This document shows, one piece after another, positions 23,901 through 32,695 of a stretch of 41,725 bases of DNA (positions are counted from its first letter, which is position 1; each line of letters opens with the position of its first letter). Source of the stretch: Paramarasmius palmivorus (lineage: Eukaryota; Basidiomycota; Agaricomycetes; Agaricales; Marasmiaceae); the NCBI GenBank assembly GCA_037176845.1, contig JAYKXP010000267.1, forward strand, positions 1-41,725, in the 5' to 3' direction. The notes below the pieces were generated by a model that was given only the letters and a program-made list of their open reading frames with translations, was not told where the DNA came from and ran no database searches. The translations under genes were made by a program, and so were the position numbers.

Positions 23901-26900
23901 TCCTACCACACCTATCCTACCACACCTATCCACGCATCCAATGGCTCGAACAAAGGGGAAGGGAAAGGCTCTCCTTGCCACCTCTTCGCCGTCTTCGGCT
24001 AGGAAGCCGTCTCCCCGCCGTGCTGTCAGCGACGTAGTAATCAAGCGCAGCCATAAGGCAAAGGAAAAGCGAGTTGCCTCTGAAGGCTTGCCTGCAATAG
24101 GCAAAAAGCGTGGGCGAAGGTCTGACTGGCCAGACGAAGAGCTTGGCTTCCTCGAAAGCTGGCTCCCTGCTTACTCCGAAGGTGGGGGAAGCAAGGATCA
24201 TTTCTGGTCCAGGATGTTTGCTGCTTTGCTGGACAAGTTTCCTCGCTATAAGAAGGACCCTGACGCCGCTCTAGAGGACTCGCTGCCATTACGCGACGAG
24301 CCTCAGGCGTCTTCCTCCAAGCTACCAGCAGCGTCGGCGGCTACTTCTACGCCGCAGCCAGGAGCTTCTCTTGATGTACCGCAGGCGACTTCACTGGAGC
24401 TACCACCGCCTGCCCCAGCAGCCCCTAGCCTCGATCCCAGCATGGGTCTGGCCGATAAAGGCTCCGGCGAGCAAGTGGATTCACCCGCTGGAGGCTCAAC
24501 AGAAGCGCCCAAGACCCAGCAGCAGGTACCTAGCAAGCTCACTGGACCAGCTGCTAAAGCTGCTGAGGCCAATGAAAAGAAGGCCAAAGCGCTTGAGGGT
24601 CTGAGCTGGGAGGATTTTGAGCAGGTACGCCATGTGCTTTTCGTTGACTACCTGCAGTTTTGGTGACGTTCTACCTGCAGAAGGCTCGAAACTGGTTCTA
24701 TAACCACAAGGAGGATGAAAACCGGGCGGTGCAGTGGAAGCCGTGGATTAGCAAGATGGCCAAGGCTACACGCCGAGCCGTTCGCATTCCAGCGTACAAG
24801 CTATACATGGGGACCCCTGGATACTCTGAGAAGGTTGACGCAGAGTATCAGGAAAGGTTTGTTGATGGCATGGAAGGTTCCGATTCGGACGAGGAGGAGG
24901 CTGAATTCACGGCTGAAGAGCTGGCGGACGTGCAGTTCCTCATGGATAACTGGGATTTGCTGTCCAATGCACAGAAAGAGAAGGCATTGAAGACCCATTC
25001 CATCGCCCTTCGATGCGCTGTCGCAAAGGAGCTGTACTCTGAGGAGCCTGAGGATGTTCGTCAAGAGGTGGAGCAAAGAAACGAGGCTTCTTACCAGGTA
25101 CGGTTGGCAGAGGGCAATATCGGCGCTGTAGCTAAACAGGATAACCCCAAAGCCAAGGAGAAGTGAGCCGCAGCGTTCTCTGATGTTCTGCCCTGTGTTA
25201 ACCTGTCTTGTAGCTGTGAAAAGAACGTCGTGGCGCTTTCCGAGACCTGGGCGAAGGACATGCACAAGATATCAGGCATGTACATAAGCGTGTTCGTTGG
25301 CAGGCCTCCAGTTAACCCAGGAGAGAAGTACGCCATTGAGTCGTGAGTCTTCCCTAAAGCGTTACGATAAGCCAGGCTATTGAAGAACTTCCATTAGCAT
25401 ACATGCAGGGGTGAATAAAGAAGGGCGCACCTGGGACCAACACGACAGAGAGCGGCTTGGGAAGGCCACCAAAGGCTTTTTTACCTTCCTCGAATCCTGC
25501 AATAGCTCCGAACCTTCCGAACCTCCAAAGCCGAAGAAAGAGAGAAGGAATAGGGGGAAAGAAAAGAAGGCAAACAGGGAGAAGGAGAAGAAGAAACACC
25601 GGGGAGATGATGGGGGAAGTAAAGAAGGTTTGTTGATCAACAGTGATTTCTGACACCTTGCTGATCACACGTTTTTTGCACGTTGCAGTATCCGGCTCAT
25701 CCGGCTCTTTGAATCCGGTTCCGGAAGTTGTTCCTTCTGCTCCATCAGCGCCGTTACCGGCGGCTTCAAACCCTTTAGACCATGGCCATGACCATGACCT
25801 TTCGCCTACGTCTCTTACTCAAGATATTTCTTCGAAGAGCGGTATGCTATTCCATTCCTAGCGGCTTGGTTTGATTTATGAGCTGTTTTTATATAGCCCA
25901 TGTTGTTACAAAAGAAGGTGGTCCCAACCGTGACCCTTTGAACCCGCCTCTTTCAAACAGCCGGCCCAAGCCCACCAAGGTTCCTTCCAGGCCGAAGAAG
26001 ATAAGCTTGAGAATGAGGAAAAGGCTTGTTATCTCAGATAGCGGTGACGAAGAAGGGGATGAAGACAGCGGACATGACGAAGAACCTCCCTCCGAACTTG
26101 GCGTTGATATGGGCAGCGATGAAGGTGTTGGTGGCGTTACGGCCCATGAAGATGCCCTGCATGGTGCCGCTGTCGATCTGGAGGATGGGCAACATGGGCT
26201 ACAGGAACCGCCGACCACCGAACACCCAACTATCGAACGCCCGGTCCCTGCCATGTTCCTTGGCTCATTGAACCCGGAAGACCCAAGTGAACTATTCCAA
26301 GACGATTCCGTTAGCACAGGTGCTGGGCTAGAGCAACACCTAGCCACTAGCGTTTCCACTGGAAGTGCTTGCATTAGCTCCCTGCTGCCCACTGGCAGCT
26401 CAAACCTTTCACCTTCGCCTGCAGCTTGTGCTACGTCCCGTACGGGTGCTCAGCCAACTGTTACTGCTCATGACGATATGGACCTAGATGATTCTGAAGA
26501 TGTTGACGAGCTTCCAGCACCAATCGCCGAGGTTCTGAGGATGATACCAGATGGAGACCAAGGGGAATGGGCAGCCGATGCTCTTGCAATTCTTACAAAA
26601 AGCGAGAGCTTGGTGCAGCAAGTTGTATGGCAGCACATCATACACCAGTTCATCACCCTACAATCTCTTTACTCCTTCGCTAACCATGATCGCCATCGAC
26701 TTCCAGCAAACGACCGGCCGTCGATCTACAAGAAATGGTTTAAGGAGGGTAGAAAAGGAGGCACACCGCTGCCCTTTCCCCCCCTTGATGAGTTCACTGA
26801 TGGCCTCTGGACCTGGTGGACGTCGCTCATGCCTGAATGGAGAGAAACCACCGGAGAACGGCGATTCTCAAGGGCTCATCAAGGCGACTGGGAAGAGCTT

Positions 26901-29786
26901 CGCTATCCTGGTCAAAACGGGCTCTTGCTTATTCTTGTTGGTCTTCAGTGGTGGTATCTACAGGAGGCTAAGGAAGGAGGCTCAAAGGACTGGAAGGAAC
27001 TGGCGGAAGACCTGCTGTGGGTCCTCGAGTCGATTGTTAAGTGGGAGGAAAAGAACCCCATGCCTTTACCACCACCGCCGAGTCAGAGAGCACCGCCGAG
27101 CCAGAGACCACCACCAAGCCAGAGACCACCACCAAGCCAGAGAGCGCCAAGAAGCCAGAGGGGTCAATCTACGCAACAGGGAAGTACCAAAAAGCATGCC
27201 CGCGACAAGGAACCCGATGATTCCATAATTCGCCCGCCCAAGAAGAGCCGTCGATAATTATGGGTGGTTTGTACTCCTTTATTTCTTGGCTTTCTATTCT
27301 TCTCTGTCCCCATCCCGCCTATCTACCTATCTGCGTTGACTCTCTTACCTACACATCTATCTTTATATCCGCCAACTAATTTTCAGCTTTTATTTTCTAC
27401 GTATATCTTTGAATAATTTTTTCGAAAGCGTTTTTGAAAACGTTTTTAAAAATCTTTTGTAAAAATTGCTATGGTACTTGTGGTGATTTGTCGAAATCGA
27501 GTGCATTTGGACGGTACGGATAGGATTTTACAATGCGCTATGTACGTAGAAATGTCGGTATTTTATGCAAAAATGGCGTCCGACATTCATCGGTCTTTAA
27601 TTCAAAAAGGGCGGTAGGGCGACTGTCGGCCTATCACTGACTATATTTGACAAGGTGAAAATGCTTTTGTGAAGGTCCGTCAAGATGTGATTGTTGCCGA
27701 ATTTAAGAAGCTCGGCGATGGGGATAAGGCGCAGTGGAAGGAGGTCGCAGAGGAGGAACACAAGCAGCGCGTGAAGGAATGGAAAGAGGCTATCGAAGCA
27801 CCACCTTCTACGGCTCCAGAGGCTCGTCAAGCGTCAGTTTACTCTCTACTCTCTTCTCTACCATGGCTGACAACACTACAGAAGCATCGAAGGTGTCGCT
27901 AAATTTATCATGCCTTTGCTAGAAGGAGTTGCCGAGCGTACTGGCTGGAAGGTTACGTTGGTTATGGGTGGACCGGAACCTGCGGATGGCGGACGTCTCA
28001 ATGTCGTCAGGTGAGTATTCAACGACCGGGAATAGTCGAAGTTGCCTGACGTTTGTTTGCAGCATGCATGCAGGTACCACGGGCGGAGCCTCTCCTCTCA
28101 ATTTTGGCCAAGCAATGAGAGAGGCATACCAGACTTTTATCTTGCCAGTGTTCGGCGCGTACTTGAAGAAGTGTTATTGTGAGTACCAATGATGTTCGAC
28201 CGCTTACTAGTCGCTGATTCGTTCAATTACTAGCCGTTGCCGAATGTCAATCAAGAGCTTTGGCTAATCCTGCGCCCACACTTGCTCAGCTCGAAATAGA
28301 CGAGAACACCACCTTGGACAGCATCGACTTTGGGCCATCCACTTTACCGGACCTTTCGAGCCTTACTCAGGCGCTCTCGTCTGCCGCAGCTCCTTCGACA
28401 GCCACCACTACCTCAGCCTCTGCTACCGGGGCCAATTCGACAGTCAAAAAGGCCTCGCCTGCAGCAGCAGCACCTTCTACATCAGCCTCGTCTACCATTG
28501 CTACGCCAAAAGGCTCAGGTCTCCCTGCTGCCACTGCTACGACTTCAGCTGCTCCTTCGGTATCTGGAGTAGCGCGCGCCGGTAATGCTGTACCTCAGGC
28601 TACCACGGGGCAAAAGCGCACTGCTACTGCTTCCACGATGGCACCTGTCAGAGCTCCTTCAAAGTCATTGCCGTTACGTCAGGTACTCGTAGGTTCCTCC
28701 AGCGCCCCAGCACGTCGATCTCCTCCACTCCGTCTTTCACCGCCACCCCCATCAGATCGTTCGTCCCCCGAGCCTAGGCCACTGTCAGCCACTTCTTCCC
28801 GTGCCTCTTCGCCCATCGTTCCTCCGTCTTCTACCGTATCCACTCCCTCATCTCCTGAGCTCATCGTGTGCAACGTTCCCGAAGATGATGAGACCCGGGT
28901 TAGCTCGAAGCGTAGTAACGCTGGCAACTCGGTCTCTCCCTCGAAGAAGGCCAAGAATGGGAATGAAGAACGATATCACTATGCTCGTATGAGACCTGGA
29001 GGTCCCCCTCGCCTTCCTAATCGTTCCAAGGAGCCAGTGGCACAGAAGAAGACAAAATTCATTCCATATGTCGAAGTTCCTGCCCTCAACAGGCGCAAAT
29101 CCTCTTCGACAACCTCAGATCCTGCCGCCTCATCTTCTGTAACCATCCAGCAACCACCTACCAGTCAGCAACCACCTACCAGTCATGAGGACGCGCGTTC
29201 TACAGGGGACATCGATTTGGATCTGCTTTCGACAGATGCCACCATTGAATGTCCACCGAATGCCCCTGTTTATGCCCAAAACACCATCGAGATGTGCAAC
29301 GCGTTTGGCCTGGATCAGCGCCTTCACGACATCATGGAGCTGTGGATTTCTTTCGAGCAAAAAGCGGGATGGAGTCCTCCAGCAGTGCCACCCACGAAGC
29401 TCGGCACCACCTCACGCCCAGAGCTAGTCAAAAAGTGGATTGCTGTTGCCCGGCGCACTGGTTTCAAACCCGACATTCGCGACCTCAGCGTGTATGCAAC
29501 CATGTACATGGACTGGCTCTCCGAATGCTCTCCTGAGTGGCGTAGGAGGGATCCTGATACCGGATTGATGCCCCGAGACGGATCTGATTGGGCTCCTATC
29601 GCCATTTCTGGGATCAATGGAATTGTTTCATTTGTCGCAGCGTTGGTATGGTGGAAGGCCAATCTTGCCAAGCTTCCTAGGTCAACCCATCGTGAGATGC
29701 AAGCATTCCAGCGCCATCTAGAGGTATACAAAGAGGCGGTGAACGAAATTCACTATACATTTACATCTATAAATGAATCTATGTAG
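11918..29786 (+). CDS. host gene split by a 15-kb element in one intron; homologue of the element's own 1012-aa cargo protein
   Basis: Exons 11918-12232, 12286-12553, 27655-27832, 27882-28010, 28063-28178 and 28234-29786 sum to 2559 nt: 852 aa in one unbroken frame. Without the element the third intron would be about 68 nt (GTAAGA donor at 12554, ACAAG acceptor at 27654), a normal size here. Ordered blocks: TFLEAAITAY; IRRWMNYHVAK; RPGRQRSVYNVWAKHNPEKI; AQWKEVAEEEHKQRV; RTGWKVTLVMGGPEPADGG; MHAGTTGG; FGAYLKKCYSVAECQSRAL; a long Ser/Ala/Pro-rich disordered region; and a C-terminal block MDWLSECSPEWRRRD to VAALVWWK. The first half is typical of a lineage-expanded basidiomycete family with a DNA-binding flavour. 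If the giant intron is not spliced, translation stops inside the repeat near 12597. It could therefore be intact but silenced. Confidence 0.75.
12581..12833 (+). repeat. left terminal inverted repeat of the 15-kb KDZ element
   Basis: It begins CGCCCTTTTTGAATTAAAG and ends GGCGGATATAAAG. It matches the reverse complement of 27361-27613 over its whole length with no difference I could find. The inner part is rich in A/T runs and CG-flanked steps (AAAAACGTTTTC, AAAACGCTTTCG). The first bases add an in-frame stop to the host gene if its intron is retained. The 141 bp between this repeat and the transposase stop at 12975 hold nothing else. Confidence 0.92.
12975..17003 (-). CDS. KDZ transposase 2 (CxC2 type), transposase of the 15-kb element
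   Basis: Multi-exon transposase gene. I choose the Met at 17003 (MSKRSRSKRPAISQ, a likely nuclear localisation signal); an in-frame Met at 17129 is possible. After an acidic serine-rich linker comes the cysteine cluster CHRCNRKDRVPRYRCRDC with LLCKEC (about 16380-16290), then FERVSLMSLGL and YDYYRGLEKLT. The catalytic core shows VDACFRLKRK (about 15490), a spliced block LDHANSRNARGTY with ARHEFIQPNGVGDLQKG (about 15290-15150), YDICCQYC (about 15030), PKLHVYGH and DGEGVERNWA (about 14850). The C-terminal exons (14184-12975) are long helices ending in an acidic tail. Layout and motif order match KDZ transposase 1 with clear divergence. It is the only transposase inside the repeats and presumably recognises them. 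Confidence 0.87.
17004..17640. other. non-coding interval upstream of the KDZ 2 transposase
   Basis: Purine-rich and low-complexity segments (AAAAAAAAAAGAAGAAG near 17325). There is no gene I can support. It presumably holds the transposase promoter. Confidence 0.35.
17672..18158. repeat. 90-bp minisatellite inside the KDZ element
   Basis: The landmark CAGATATTGG recurs at about 17751, 17841 and 17931, with a TAGATATTGG variant at 18021, giving an exact 90-bp period. Each unit also contains AAACGATGGATATTGG, GTGGTTGGCGGTACAATA and CTTTCTAAGTTCC. There are about five copies, with degenerate edges on both sides. Because 90 is divisible by three, the array leaves a long open frame on each strand; the minus frame repeats EELRKISKKAIVPP. 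I regard those as by-products of the repeat rather than genes. Confidence 0.9.
18304..19132 (-). CDS. Ras-family small GTPase with CAAX box, carried by the KDZ element
   Basis: Spliced exons give about 188 aa. P-loop GDGGVGKTAL (residues 10-19); switch I TYDPTIEDAF; switch II DTAGQEEYSVLRNQWIR with the catalytic Gln; VVVYSIASEDSF; G4 motif GNMAD in place of GNKCD; G5 ETSAK; C-terminus GCGRCIVM, a CAAX box favouring farnesylation, with a nearby Cys that could be palmitoylated. It is closest to the fungal Ras/Rsr1-like proteins with an AVQFTL...ETYDPTIED signature. Exons: 19132-19067, 19016-18995, 18874-18781, 18733-18700 and 18652-18304. The join between the second and third needs two extra bases, which a 2-nt micro-exon AA at 18924-18923 supplies. 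It lies between the repeats, so it moves with the transposon. The Lys-to-Met change in G4 may loosen nucleotide binding. Confidence 0.85.
19539..20266 (-). CDS. hypothetical acidic protein, 186 aa, KDZ cargo
   Basis: Exons 20266-20208, 20147-20096, 20040-19777 and 19724-19539 have canonical splice sites and sum to 561 nt. The protein starts MPSDDNDSDDILLEGFKLRG and continues with PEELRRYLFWQ, a Ser-rich middle (NQLTSSSASESSELG), TDSFMCISQYRGRYIP, and ends SYISASSEE. I recognise no domain. The acidic N-terminus ending in FKLRG at a phase-2 intron recalls FRLRG at the phase-2 intron of the neighbouring gene, but this is a short match. The location between the repeats and an intact frame argue that it is a real cargo gene. 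Possible roles (chromatin or transposase accessory) are guesses. Confidence 0.6.
20544..21370 (-). CDS. hypothetical acidic protein, 255 aa, KDZ cargo
   Basis: Two exons, 21370-21039 and 20979-20544, sum to 768 nt. The N-terminal half is very acidic and Ser-rich (DHESDVDVSDTDQSA, SSSESDEEMGEKDEE, SDSDSDEVEIVE). The C-terminal half is Ser/Lys/Arg-rich and basic (ASKGSLRAASKAVPRAGRK) and ends DMYLDGYGSEPDFLTG. The strong charge separation suggests a disordered protein contacting histones or DNA. I know no family for it. It starts only 114 bp from the start of the dioxygenase gene, head-to-head, so the two may share a bidirectional promoter. Confidence 0.6.
21484..23639 (+). CDS. TET/JBP-like 2-oxoglutarate/Fe(II) dioxygenase
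   Basis: Six exons (21484-21625, 21712-21762, 21838-21888, 21987-22557, 22612-22934, 22984-23639) sum to 1794 nt, 597 aa. Exons 2 and 3 are duplicates. The catalytic double-stranded beta-helix lies in the last exon: HTDFGN (Fe-binding His and Asp, near residue 441), a GGHMILWNVG strand, FPPGCSILFPSAVITHSN (distal Fe-binding His, near 494) and ERRYSIVEFSAGG (Arg expected to bind 2-oxoglutarate). This order matches the fungal TET/JBP family, which oxidises 5-methylcytosine. The middle is basic (LTARQKRLARKTLIARDRRR) and probably contacts DNA. The C-terminus is acidic with a final KRRRI. All catalytic residues are present, so activity is plausible. A different nucleic-acid dioxygenase of the same fold is the main alternative. 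Confidence 0.82.
21712..21888 (+). repeat. tandem duplicated 51-nt exon with GC donors
   Basis: Bases 21712-21762 and 21838-21888 encode nearly the same peptide (YNPERKSLYRPARGDR and YIPERKSLYRPARGDR). Each is preceded by TGCTCAG and followed by a GC dinucleotide (GCAGAG, GCAAGG). Both copies start and end in phase 1, so either or both can be included without a frameshift. The flanking intron sequence was copied too (period 126 bp). Confidence 0.7.
23871..23932 (+). repeat. 14-bp tandem repeat in the leader of the cargo gene
   Basis: The unit CTATCCTACCACAC is repeated about four times directly before the ATG at 23941. The strand is C/A-rich and T-poor, a pyrimidine/adenine leader typical of fungal promoters and 5' untranslated regions. 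The rest of 23640-23940 has no gene. Confidence 0.85.
23941..27257 (+). CDS. 1012-aa cargo protein of the KDZ element, homologous to the gene that hosts the insertion
   Basis: Six exons (23941-24624, 24681-25162, 25214-25342, 25398-25627, 25689-25841, 25897-27257) sum to 3039 nt. The N-terminus is basic (MARTKGKGKALLAT, KKRGRRSDWPDE). Blocks shared with the host gene, in order: FLESWLPAYSEGG and FPRYK; ARNWFYNH; PWISKMAKAT with IPAYKLYMGTP; WAKDMHKISGMYISVFVGRP; IHAGVNKEGRTW; and C-terminal WWTSLMPEWRE to LVGLQWWYLQ. Between them lie a Lys/Glu-rich stretch near residue 480, disordered Pro/Ser regions and a PPSQRxP repeat. The protein ends PPKKSRR, a likely nuclear signal. Introns before ARNWF, CEKN and IHAG match host introns in position and phase. 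A DNA- or chromatin-binding partner of the dioxygenase or transposase is plausible but not shown. Confidence 0.75.
27067..27165 (+). repeat. PPSQRxP-encoding short tandem repeat
   Basis: A 21-bp unit based on CCACCAAGCCAGAGA is repeated four to five times in frame near the C-terminus of the 1012-aa protein, giving PPSQRAP / PPSQRPP units. It is a proline-rich, probably disordered linker before the basic tail. Confidence 0.8.
27361..27613 (-). repeat. right terminal inverted repeat of the 15-kb KDZ element
   Basis: Mirror copy of 12581-12833, ending TTAATTCAAAAAGGGCG. Directly after it the host intron resumes (GTAGGGCGACTG...) and ends at the acceptor ACAAG at 27654. The cargo gene stop lies about 100 bp inside the repeat. 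Confidence 0.92.
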
Positions 29787-30231
29787 CCTTTTCTCTATTG
29801 TAACATCTCCTGCAGCTGAAAATAGAATTGACTCGGGCGCCAAAAAGGCGCCTACTTTTTATTTGCTTCAGCCTGTTTACGAGGGTATGTAGGCCAGCGC
29901 AGGGGATAAATGTATATCGGTTGTATAGTGCATCGGATAAATCGTCCGGCGTGGTGACCTTGTGTTCATCAATCCGGTAGGTCAGGTGTTCGACTCCGAC
30001 TGGTGTCGAAAAATTTTGACTGATACTGATGTAGCCCCGGCCATATCCCGCGCTCCGGCGTGTTTGACGGCCAAGTGCCCCTGGACTGGTAAAGACCCTT
30101 TCCTGTCCAAGGCTAAGTGCCTAGTGAAATCCCTTCTATATTGGTAGGCGTGGATTCCACTGGCAACAGCCATGTTCAAATGATTGAGGAAACTGGGTAT
30201 TACCACCAACAACTCATTTGAGCTAGCAGCT
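29787..30231. other. intergenic: hairpin and B-box-like motif
   Basis: Convergent 3' flanks of two genes. GGCGCCAAAAAGGCGCC near 29839-29856 forms a strong stem with an A-rich loop, shortly after the host gene stop, and is followed by a T run. Near 29990 there is GTGTTCGACTCCGAC, a pol III B-box match, but no cloverleaf can be drawn. No gene is seen. Confidence 0.5.
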
Positions 30232-32695
30232 TCAGGTGTTCTCCTTGCTAGTGTAACGAGCAGGAGAAGGTGATCCGGTACGAAGGGCCTGACAAAGGGC
30301 GACGAGATCAAACTGAGATAAGATTGATTTGGTCTTGGTAACTAGGATGAATAAAAACTCACCGGCTGCAGATTGGCCGTGGGGGACTTGTCCTTGATGA
30401 CGGGTTCCTCGACGTCTTTGACAGCTCCGCGAATGCGTGGGGGAAGTGAGGAAGGAACGTCCTAGGAATCAGAGTGAGTAAAAGAATAAAAGATTTGAAC
30501 ATACACAGCAAGACTCACCTGGACGAGGTAGCGAGAGCCCACTCGTTCGGAAATCAACTTGGCCAGATCACCCGAGGGTAGCGAGCTGTCCATAAAGAGC
30601 TCCCTCGGATGATAGGCTAGGACGAAAGAAGTTAGGCAGCTGTGGAAGAGAATAAATAAAGAGCGGTTACCTGCGAGGACCTTCCTACTCTTCCTGTCCA
30701 CGATTTGCACTTCGTCCTCGGTAAATTGAAACACCGCGGCTTCGATGTCGAACGTGGAATGACGAACTTGAAGAGCCGTCAAGAGGATGGAGAGGCGATC
30801 GGGGTCCAAGGTGTCTTGAGAAGGGTCCAAAAGACGAAGGAGCGCGCAGAGGATACGAGGGTCACGAGTGGATCGTTTAAGAAGCACTCGTCGACGCTCA
30901 AGTTCCTGCTGGCCACGTTGGAGACCCTGCTCGGCCAAAGCTCGAGCATCTAGGGACTGCTGAATTGACGCGAGGGTTCCTAGGATTCCCTCGATCTGAA
31001 GCAACAGCCCTAGGGATAGAAATAACGCTTAGAATAAGAAATAGACAAAGAAAGTGGAGCGAGGAAACTCACCGTTGTGCCCCTGAAGCCCAGCATCAAA
31101 GTGCTCGTCCCTAGTGCTAAGGGACTCGTCGACAGGATGAGTAAAAGAGCACTTTTGATTAGAGCTCTTGCAGTGCTCACAGCCTGGATTCCCGTCTGGA
31201 CGAGGCGCACAGCCCTGACCCTTCTGCATGCAGCGATGACAACCCTGAGAATAGTAGTTGGGTGCTGGGGCAGCAGAAGAAGCAGCAAGGACGGAGTCGT
31301 AAGAAAGGGTCACGTTTCCTTGCAGGTATACGTGTCCTCGGGTGGTTGAAAGTTCCTTAGAGACGAAACCATCGTCCTCGTCGACGAAGGAAGGAGATGG
31401 GGGCTGGTATGGAATGCGAGACCCATCGTTCAATGCCTAAGAAACAGAATTAGAAAAGAAACAAAGAAAAGGATCAATCGGACGTACCCGAGTACCCCCT
31501 ATTATCTTTTCACCGGCACGAGGGATTGCGAGATCCAAGCGCTGGGGAACAAGAAGGGATTAGGAACCGCTAAGGGTAGCTAAGAGAATACCAATCACTT
31601 ACAGGACGTTTGATCAAGGGCTCCTCGGGGATGCTAGGCTTGTCCTTGCCCCGAGTTTTTGAGGAAGAAGCGCTCGCTCTCTCCTTGCCTTGTTTCTTGG
31701 ACACTCGGGGTTCTTGCTTGACATGGACAGTAGAGTCTTCTAGAACAAGGATGTCGGGAGAAAAACGACGCTAAAAAGAAGAATGTTAGAAAAGAAGATA
31801 AACTAGAAGAAAAGAACACACCTTGACCCCTCGTGATCCGCTAGCACGAACTGGAGGACGCGGGGGCTCTTCCTCGCTCTGCTCGTAGCAGTCGCTACCA
31901 TACGTCTTGGCGTTCTCAACATCAGGGTCCTCGCTAGCGTCACTCTCGATGTCCGAGGGGCCATGACGAAAGTCGGTGGTGGCAGGATCTTCCTCCTCGT
32001 CCTCGTAATCGTCGTCCGGTGCAGAGTTGGCAGAGGTGGCAGTCTTGCGAGGACGAGTCCTTGATGAAGATGCGACAGGTGGAGGAGTAGCGAGTGTGGG
32101 AGCGACTGGTGGGGGAAAGTTACGACGAAAGTCCCAGTCCTGAGCATAATCAATAAGAGAAATAACCATAAGAAAAGAGCTTCTGAGCGCACCTTGTAAT
32201 CCTTAACGATCTGAGCAACTTCCTTCTTGCTAGGGATCCAGATAGACATTTCCTTCCTCGTAATGATCTCGTCGTCAATCGCGACGGTGGCCAACCTATA
32301 AAGGGACACGAGGAGCCGATGATAGACATCCGGCACCTTGAACCCTCGAGACTCGTCGTTACAAAGGCCCTTGTATGTGCGCTAGGGGAAGAATAAGAAG
32401 AAGAAAAGAAAATTCAAGTCCGAGGGCTTACCAAAAGAGAGGCGTGGTCAAGGAACGTCTTTCGAATGACTTTGGCGGATAGCTGCTTAGAGTTCAACAA
32501 GAAAGTCATCTCGAAGTAATCTTTAAACAACGAGATGAGGTCTAGACCATGCTGATACATAAGGGATTGGCGCTCGAAGATCTGTGTGGGAGACATGAGG
32601 TCCGGGGATGGCGCGCGCGGCCGAGGTTGGGATCGTTTGGGTTTTGAGGCCTCGGGCTTCTCTTTCTTCAGACGGTTCATAATTGGAAGCGGCAT
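30232..32695 (-). CDS. nine-exon protein with a Zn2Cys6-like cysteine cluster
   Basis: Many short exons with clean GT-AG joins run from MPLPIMNRLKKEKPEASK (32695) to the stop at 30232 (ARYTSKENT). Blocks: QSLMYQHGLDLISLFKDYFE and RTYKGLCNDESRGFKVPDVY (helical, folded); WIPSKKEVAQIVKDYKDWDF; an acidic disordered part (DDDYEDEEEDPAT); a basic Ser/Lys part (KKQGKERASASSKTRGK); then the cluster CHRCMQKGQGC...CEHCKSSNQKC, which has C-x2-C-x6-C-x9-C-x2-C-x6-C spacing as in fungal Zn2Cys6 proteins. After it comes a coiled coil (LQRGQQELERRRVLLKR). In true transcription factors the cluster is usually N-terminal; here it is internal. This organisation is typical of expanded Agaricomycete families near retroelements, and its function is unknown. 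Confidence 0.65.

Larger units (their letters stand above)
12581..27613. mobile_element. 15-kb KDZ transposon with TET/JBP, Ras and other cargo
   Basis: The element is bounded by 253-bp inverted repeats at 12581-12833 and 27361-27613 that read identically by eye. It contains, left to right, a CxC2-type KDZ transposase (-), a 90-bp minisatellite, a Ras-type GTPase (-), two small acidic proteins (-), a TET/JBP-like dioxygenase (+) and a 1012-aa host-gene homologue (+). All six genes can be spliced into open frames, and the repeats are undiverged, so this looks recent and possibly autonomous. It lies in an intron of the gene at 11918-29786. The flanks (CGTACTGG before, GTAGGGCG after) are not an exact target-site duplication. 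KDZ elements carrying TET/JBP genes are known in basidiomycetes; the Ras and the host-homologue cargo are the unusual parts. Confidence 0.85.

Noticed and set aside
23871..23932. CRISPR-like or telomere-like array
   Set aside because: The 14-bp units are directly adjacent with no spacers, and the unit does not resemble fungal telomere repeats (TTAGGG). It is a simple tandem repeat in a gene leader.
25889..26392. 167-codon minus-strand frame opposite the last exon of the 1012-aa protein
   Set aside because: The plus strand encodes motifs shared with the host gene, and the minus frame is low-complexity serine/proline.
28679..28954. Minus-strand Gly/Glu/Ser-rich frame inside the host gene
   Set aside because: It is antisense to the Pro/Ser-rich disordered segment of the host protein, without independent support.
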